Origin: Paralichthys olivaceus | Taxonomy: Eukaryota > Chordata > Actinopteri > Pleuronectiformes > Paralichthyidae | Assembly: GCF_024713975.1 (NCBI RefSeq) | Contig: NC_091097.1 | Span: 637,501-701,500, forward strand | Length of the DNA: 64,000 nucleotides | Direction: 5' to 3' | Part shown: positions 52,301-64,000 of the stretch, one piece after another | Position numbering within the stretch: position 1 is the first letter of the stretch | Layout of the letters: each line of letters opens with the position of its first letter | Translations under genes and position numbers: made by a program | The notes under the pieces: generated by a model | What the model was told of the DNA's origin: nothing | The model's input: only the letters and a program-made list of their open reading frames with translations | Databases searched by the model: none

Positions 52301-52463
52301 CGACCCTGGTCCGGAGCAGGAAAACGAGTGTGAACAGGAAAGTGTTTTTGTCGTCACTCGTGTTCTGTGTGTTTCCTGTCAGGTGCTGTATTTCCCTGAC
52401 CGCTGGTGGCACGCCACTCTCAACCTGGACACCAGCGTTTTCATCTCCACCTTCCTGGGCTGA
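49336..52463 (+). CDS. jmjd8: JmjC-domain protein JMJD8, ER-lumenal, 9 exons
   Basis: JMJD8 is a JmjC-fold protein of the ER lumen linked to NF-kB signalling and protein folding; its enzymatic activity is not settled. Exons: 49336-49433, 50221-50316, 50430-50478, 50757-50853, 50930-50998, 51175-51294, 51558-51625, 51831-51965, 52383-52463; phases close, giving 270 residues (human 264). The N-terminus has a hydrophobic stretch (AACVLLSVCVALTS) fitting a signal peptide. Strongly conserved blocks are RLSTANTYSY, YFFGDNNFTEWQ, PFHWHGPGYSEVIYGRKRWF and VLYFPDRWWHATLNLDTSVF. Two N-glycosylation sequons (NFT, NHT) fit an ER location. A 26-bp tandem repeat lies in intron 1. A plus-strand AATAAA at 52873-52878 is the nearest candidate poly(A) signal. 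It is tail-to-tail with stub1, as in human. Confidence 0.96.
50050..50190. repeat. 26-bp tandem repeat, about 5 units, in jmjd8 intron 1
   Basis: Unit CACACGTATGTATCTGTGAC plus TGTAGC. It ends about 30 bases before the jmjd8 exon 2 acceptor region. Confidence 0.95.
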
Positions 52464-53707
52464 GCGTCTTCAGCTCTCCCATATTTCTTTTTTTTTTTTA
52501 AGAATCACTTCTGTTTGAGTTTTTCCTTCAGGAAAAGAAACAGACTCAACGACACGAGGACGAATCCGACAAACTGCTTTTTCTCCTGGTTTTATTTTGG
52601 TCCGGATGATGAAGACGTTTCATTTCAGGGACTAAAGACGAACAACAGCAACATTCCAGCCACGTTTCCTCATCATGACGATTATAATAATAATGATTAT
52701 GTGTATTTCATGACCAAAGCAACAGAAACAGATTGTGTCTCCTTTACAAATACTTCACACTCAACAAGTAAAAAAACAAAACAAGAACACATTTAGTTTT
52801 TCTACAACTCTGCATCAGTGTCAAGATAAAAAAGCTCTTGCACAGCGAGGAGCCTGTTTCTGTCGCAGACCAAATAAAAGATCCTGAACTAAAGGAAACT
52901 TTCTCCCAGAATCTTTTTTTCATCACTGTGGTGTCACTGAGCTTCTACAATCCATCGACGGACGTTTCTTTAAAAAAGCCCAAACACTCACAGCTTCTAT
53001 CTCAAACACTACGACAGGTGCAGCATACGGTGATTATCTGGTTCCTTTCTGTGACTAATCTGATTGTCGTCAGCAGTTTGATTCTCAGCTGCCGTCACGT
53101 TTCACTTCCTGCCGTCAGTGTTCCCGTTCAGATCTGCTGAAGCTCAGGCGGCGGATAAATTCAATTTGGCGGCAGGTCCGATCGTGACGACAGAAACGCT
53201 GCAGCACGGGGTTCGGACAGCGAGGCGTTCGAGTGTGATCAGAGAAAAAGCCAATTTTTCATTAGAAAAGCCAAAATGTATTTTTTCTTCTTCGTCTGAA
53301 TTTTCAACAAACTTTAAATTTCTACTACTTTTCCCATTTCTTACCTGTGCTGTATTTTATTTACGTGTGTGTGTAAAAAACTTTTAACAACTCTGTATTT
53401 TCCTCCTAATTTCCCTTACGTTCCTCTTTAGTTTCCTGTTGTCATGGTAACAGTTACATGAATGAGAACAAATACGATTGTTTTTGTTATAGAATGTTTT
53501 TTTTTTATCCATTTAACGATGAGTTTAATTGAACTTATTTATTTTTATTCATCTATAATAAAAACGTGTTGAGCTCAGAGGGAAATGATTCAGAAAACAC
53601 AGACCAGTGAGATTAAGTGTGAATGACAGTTTGTGCAGCTGCTCAACAACCAAACACTTCTTTCTGTTCCTAAACTGTCAAAATAAACCTCACTTCCTCT
53701 TCGTCGT
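52464..53707. other. Convergent 3' UTRs of jmjd8 and stub1
   Basis: The jmjd8 stop is at 52461-52463 and the stub1 stop at 53708-53710. Plus-strand AATAAA occurs at 52873-52878 and at 53557-53562. Minus-strand AATAAA occurs at 53538-53543 and 53544-53549, about 160 bases past the stub1 stop. No coding exon lies between. Confidence 0.65.
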
Positions 53708-55569
<1,862 letters not shown>

Positions 55570-56764
55570 CGTGACGCTCGGCTGCTGCCAGGGACAACCT
55601 GAGACCTGGAGACATTAGTCCACACACACACACAGAGAGAGACACACACACACAGAGAGTGACACACACACACACACACAGACACACACACACGCACACA
55701 CACACACACAGCAGCATCACAATCTATCTGTGCTTGTCGTTAATTGATTGATTATCTGTCTCTCAGCTGTCAGTCACTGTGACCTGAAGCTAACGTGTTG
55801 TTAGCATTAGCCCCCTCTGTGCAGTTTCAGCATCCTCAGTGGAAACATGTTAAAACCATGACACATGTATGTTCTCCTGTTTTCTCCACATGTTTCACTG
55901 TCACGCGCACACACCTGGAGCCGCTGTTCGACGAGAGCTGAGTCCACGGGCACGCGCTGAGTTCAACGAAGCGGAAGTTTAATTAAAAACGGTTTCTTGA
56001 AACTTAGCTCGGTGGCTAACAGCTTAGCATCAGCTAGCAGCTGTGAGGCTAACAGATGTTTTGGTTTGGATCCGTGACGTCAAATGCGTCATCAGCTGCA
56101 GACAGAGGAAGCCCTGCTTTTATTTTGAAAGTTTTATTACAGAAAATTAAGGACAACAAATATTTTGACTAAAAATGAGACAGAAGAAACTGTGACGATA
56201 AAGATTCATGGTGCAAAGATGTTTTATTACAGATTGGTTTGGTTTATTTTGAAAATTGCTTCATTCCGGATAAATGATATGGAAAAAAAATCACTAATCA
56301 TAAAATATAAATTCCATTTGAATCCTTCTGATACAAGACATGAACCGAAGATAAAGAGCTGCACACATTTAATGTAGCATCAAGACAACTGACAAACATT
56401 TGCATAGTTTTTCCATCTTCCCTCTGAAAACCAGATGATCGTTATGGATTCATGATTGTGCAAGTTTGAAACATCTCTTAAATAAAACCAGAAGAATCCA
56501 GCATAGTTCAAAGTTCATAAAGTGCGAATGCAGTCACACAGTGAGTCTGTGCTGTGTCTCTAAACTAAACTTTATTCAAACGTCCGCGTGTCGGAAACAC
56601 GTTACAGCTCAGCTTCACACGAACAAAGAAGATTATTATTATTATTAACTCGTCTTCATGTCTCAGCAGTGAAGACGAGTCCAGAGATCGAACACTAGAT
56701 GACAGAGCTGCTCTGAGACCGAAAAGAAATCATCTGATCTGTTCGTCCGCCTAAATCAATAAAT
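55570..56764. other. stub1 promoter side and spacer
   Basis: CA-repeat stretches lie at 55620-55710, just upstream of the stub1 start. The segment 55900-56110 is moderately GC-rich and includes several 'ttagc' motifs like those in other promoters here. From 56110 to 56764 it is AT-rich with no coding exon; part may belong to the capn15 3' UTR (minus-strand AATAAA near 56571 and 56222). Confidence 0.45.
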
Positions 56765-57659
56765 CTGATTATAGTTTTTTCACTGCTTATTTCTGTGAAT
56801 GTAAAAGTTCTGCGAAGTTAAAAAGTCTGTGGTTAGTTTAGCTCCTCCCCTGCACAGGAAACACTGACGCTCCTGAGACACCTCGTCAGTCGTTGATTGG
56901 TTGACACAGTTTAGAGAAACTGTTTCATTCAAACGGAAACTGGAACAAAAACAGTTTCAAATGTTTTAAGATTGAACGTAACCCAGACCAATCAGAGTCT
57001 GGAGGGCGGGTCTTAAAGAGCCAGGAGCTGAAACCAAGTGAGACAGAGGCTGAAAAGAGGAGCTGCAGCGATGGACACACTCTGAGGACACAGTCACACT
57101 CTGAGGACACAGTCTGAGGACACAGTCTGAAGACACAGTCTGAGAACACAGTCACACTCTGAGGACACAGTCTGAGTACACAGTCTGAGGACACAGTCAC
57201 ACTCTGAGGACACAGTCTGAGGACACAGTCTGGGGACAGAGTCTGAGGACACAGTCTGAGGACACAGTCTGAGAACACAGTCTGAAGACACAGTCTGAGG
57301 ACACAGTCTGAGGACACAGTCACACTCTGAGGACACAGTCTGAGGACACAGTCTGAGGACACAGTCACACTCTGAGGACACAGTCTGAGGACACAGTCAC
57401 ACTCTGAGGACACAGTCTGGGGACAGAGTCTGAGGACACAGTCTGAGGACACAGTCTGAGAACACAGTCTGAAGACACAGTCTGAGGACACAGTCTGAGG
57501 ACACAGTCACACTCTGAGGACACAGTCTGAGGACACAGTCTGAGGACACAGTCTGAGGACACACTCTGAGGACACAGTCTGAGGACACAGTCTGAGGACA
57601 CTGATGTTTTTTCCCTCATTTAAAATGTTCAGCATGAAGATGAACATATGTCTCCTTAA
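56765..57659. mobile_element. TTAA-ended nonautonomous DNA element interrupted by a 13-bp array
   Basis: Relative of the element at 40986-41764. Shared marks include 'tctgtgaatgtaaaag', 'gctcctgagacacctcgtcagtcg', 'gagacagaggctgaaaagagg' and 'agctgcagcgatggaca'; the right end is ATGTCTCCTTAA. The left end is degraded. The array at 57068-57602 sits inside it. No coding capacity. Confidence 0.6.
57068..57602. repeat. 13-bp minisatellite (GTCTGAGGACACA), about 40 units
   Basis: Units GTCTGAGGACACA alternate with 19-base forms (GTCACACTCTGAGGACACA) and a GGGGACAGA variant. Two blocks, about 57217-57305 and 57412-57495, share the same order of variants (GGGGACAGA, two standard units, GAACACA, GAAGACA), showing block duplication. 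Minus-strand frames such as SSDCVLRLCPQTV come only from the repeat. Confidence 0.95.
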
Positions 57660-57866
57660 AGGATGATTCCAGTGTTTCATGTAGTTCTCACCCTTCAGAC
57701 GCTGAACAAGGTTTCACCGTCATGTGACCTCGGTCTGTCTGCTCGCTACACGTGATCATCTCTTTGTTAGAGTAAACGTATTCCTGTTGTCCATCAAAGA
57801 GTCAAATGGGACAGACAGACGTCTCCGGGAGTCGGACCTTTACAGAGGCTGAGATCTGTTTCCTGG
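57660..57866. other. Start of the capn15 3' UTR
   Basis: Non-coding sequence directly past the capn15 stop codon (57867-57869). Nothing notable seen. Confidence 0.5.
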
Positions 57867-62577
<4,711 letters not shown>

Positions 62578-62684
62578 CGAACCAGAGGAGAAACTGGAGA
62601 GAAACACAACAACACATTATATTATATCTTCCATCTTCGTAAACTTTAGGAAAAACGTTCAGATTTACTGATGCAACTACACAT

Positions 62685-62745
62685 AAAAACATATATAACA
62701 TATATAATATATATATTATAATAATATAATATATAAATGCATGAA
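62685..62745. repeat. AT-rich self-complementary tract
   Basis: Runs of ATATATA and TATAATAATATAATATATA form a hairpin-capable AT tract upstream of the first certain capn15 coding exon. Confidence 0.8.
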
Positions 62746-63034
62746 CATGGAAATGATACAAGAAGCTGCTCTTCAGTGAAAACAGAGGCTGTTCAGTAAC
62801 TGGTGCACAGAGAACATGTGTTTTAACTGACTCACAAACTAAAACGCTGCAGAACTCGACTGTGAATCAGGTCCAGATTATTTGTACCGTGACGCCCGAG
62901 GAGAAATTTAGACCCGAGGAGCCGGTGGGACGCTTGGCCCAAATTCTCCAGCTGCGCCTGAAGCATCTTGGCATCAAGCCAGAAACTTCCAGAACACGCA
63001 GCACGACCCGCACGAGTGACAGCAGCGTGAGATG

Positions 63035-63150
63035 CAACTAACCAACCAACCAACCAACCAACCAACTAACCAACCAACCAACTGACTAACCAACCAACCA
63101 ACTAACCAACCAACCAACCAACTAACTAACTAACTAACCAACTAACCAAC
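63035..63150. repeat. AACC/AACT tetranucleotide repeat
   Basis: About 29 four-base units, AACC with AACT and GACT variants, in the capn15 5' region. Confidence 0.9.
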
Positions 63151-63511
63151 CTACTAATTACTAAATGATTTCAATGATGTCTTATTTTTTCTCTTTGATT
63201 TCTTTTTGAAGCGTGTTTCGATCTCCATGTTTCAGACGTGACGTAATTCTCTTTGATCTCATCGTCTTATCATCCGATCGTTACGTTTCCTGTCAGCGAG
63301 ACTCTGGCGCAGACATTTACAGACAGAACATCAGACGGAGGGACAGTAATAATTAATAAGCGGACATGTGGACACACTCAGGGAGGCTGACGTTCACTTT
63401 TTATCGACCAATTAATGAAAAATTCATGACGAGTGCAGAATATTAATAAAATCTCTCCTCTGCTCGGCAGCCGCACGGTTCAGTGTGGAACACGTCGTTA
63501 TTCTTTGAATG

Positions 63512-63577
63512 AACCATCATCATCATCATCTTCATCATCATCATCATCATCTTCATCATCATCATCATCATCATCAC
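63512..63577. repeat. CAT trinucleotide repeat
   Basis: About 22 CAT triplets with two TTC interruptions. The apparent poly-Ser and poly-His frames here are products of the repeat. Confidence 0.9.
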
Positions 63578-63878
63578 TTCTTCTCTACACATCATTTCAA
63601 CACAAGCTGTTGGTCTGGTTTAAATGTCTCGTTGCATCTGTTTATTAATATTTACTTGATTTATCTTCCTCTTGTTTTTAAGTCTCGTGACCAAACAATA
63701 CCCAGAATAATCATTCTTCACATTTCCACCAGAACTGATTCGATTCTAGAGGTCAAAGGTCACAGCGACCTCACAGGTCTGGTAATAAGATGTATAAATG
63801 TAGTGTATACATGTTGAACCTGCCCTGGATGAACCACGACATCATTCTCGTTGTTGTCATGTATGATTGTTGCTTCAC

Positions 63879-63955
63879 CTGCGCTCCCGGTGCCTGCTGG
63901 CTCGGGGAAGCTGTCGGGGGAGGAAGGAGCTCTGGCTGCTCCTCAAACAACCCAT
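63879..63955 (-). CDS. capn15: Candidate upstream N-terminal exon of capn15
   Basis: ATG 63955-63953 opens a frame of 25 codons plus 2 bases (MGCLRSSQSSFLPRQLPRAS..., ending RHRER+AG) that stops at a donor CGCAG|GTGAAGC (GT at 63878-63877). Joined to the acceptor at 62594, it stays in frame with MPMQRSQWTC of the zinc-finger exon, through FSSGS. The start MGC would suit N-myristoylation and palmitoylation. This is an inference from splice signals and frame only; it may instead be a 5' UTR exon in which the in-frame fit is chance (about one in three). Confidence 0.35.
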
Positions 63956-64000
63956 GGTGGGGGAGGGGGGCAGAGCAGCACCCCGAGGTGCAGCTTCACC

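Larger units (their letters stand above)
62746..63878. other. capn15 upstream intron or 5' flank
   Basis: No certain coding exon. It contains an (AACC)n repeat at 63035-63150 and a CAT triplet repeat at 63512-63577. Otherwise AT-rich spacer. Confidence 0.5.

Noticed and set aside
56925-57619. Minus-strand open frames up to 188 codons with SSDCVLRLCPQTV repeats
   Set aside because: Product of the 13-bp array inside a transposon; no start context, splice structure or homology.
63433-63817. Poly-Ser and poly-His plus-strand frames near the right end
   Set aside because: They are translations of the CAT triplet repeat.

Overview
This window looks like nuclear DNA from a ray-finned (teleost) fish, probably a percomorph. 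The reasons are compact multi-exon genes with GT-AG introns, many (CA)n and other tandem repeats, short dispersed elements of kinds common in fish genomes, and vertebrate proteins recognisable exon by exon. No prokaryotic, viral, tRNA, rRNA or CRISPR feature was seen. Species cannot be fixed from the sequence alone. All models were read by eye from splice signals and protein similarity; exon edges were checked by reading-frame arithmetic, but a one-base slip is possible.

Layout, left to right: the first coding exon of a TLC-domain gene of the TLCD3/FAM57 family (minus, 306-430, the rest lies off the window); nemo-like kinase nlk, type-1 form (minus, 4771-9604); maz, a C2H2 zinc-finger transcription factor (minus, 12640-17002); cdipt, phosphatidylinositol synthase (minus, 20269-22955); taok2, a Ste20 kinase with a long coiled-coil tail (minus, 25869-34224, with a noncoding first exon near 37.3 kb); a Prss60-type trypsin-like protease with a probable lipid-anchor tail (minus, 39567-44249); jmjd8, an ER JmjC protein (plus, 49336-52463); stub1/CHIP, a co-chaperone ubiquitin ligase (minus, 53708-55569); and capn15, the zinc-finger calpain (minus, 57867-62577, perhaps with one more 5' coding exon at 63879-63955).

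The gene set joins two blocks of human chromosome 16: maz-cdipt-taok2 (and FAM57B/TLCD3B if the first exon is that gene) belong to 16p11.2, while jmjd8-stub1-capn15 belong to 16p13.3, with jmjd8 and stub1 tail-to-tail as in human. The genes do not form one pathway. They cover kinase signalling (nlk, taok2), transcription (maz), lipid synthesis (cdipt), and protein folding or turnover (jmjd8, stub1, capn15).

The unusual content is in the spacers and introns: a 3.4-kb minisatellite of about 120 units upstream of the protease, lying between two inverted copies of the protease's tiny exon 2; a 43-bp x14 array upstream of maz; a 10-bp array of about 60 units in cdipt intron 1; a 13-bp array that expanded inside a TTAA-ended transposon whose unexpanded relative sits 15 kb away; a GC-AG intron in stub1; and a (UG)n tract against the last maz splice acceptor. 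I found no clearly new multi-gene system.
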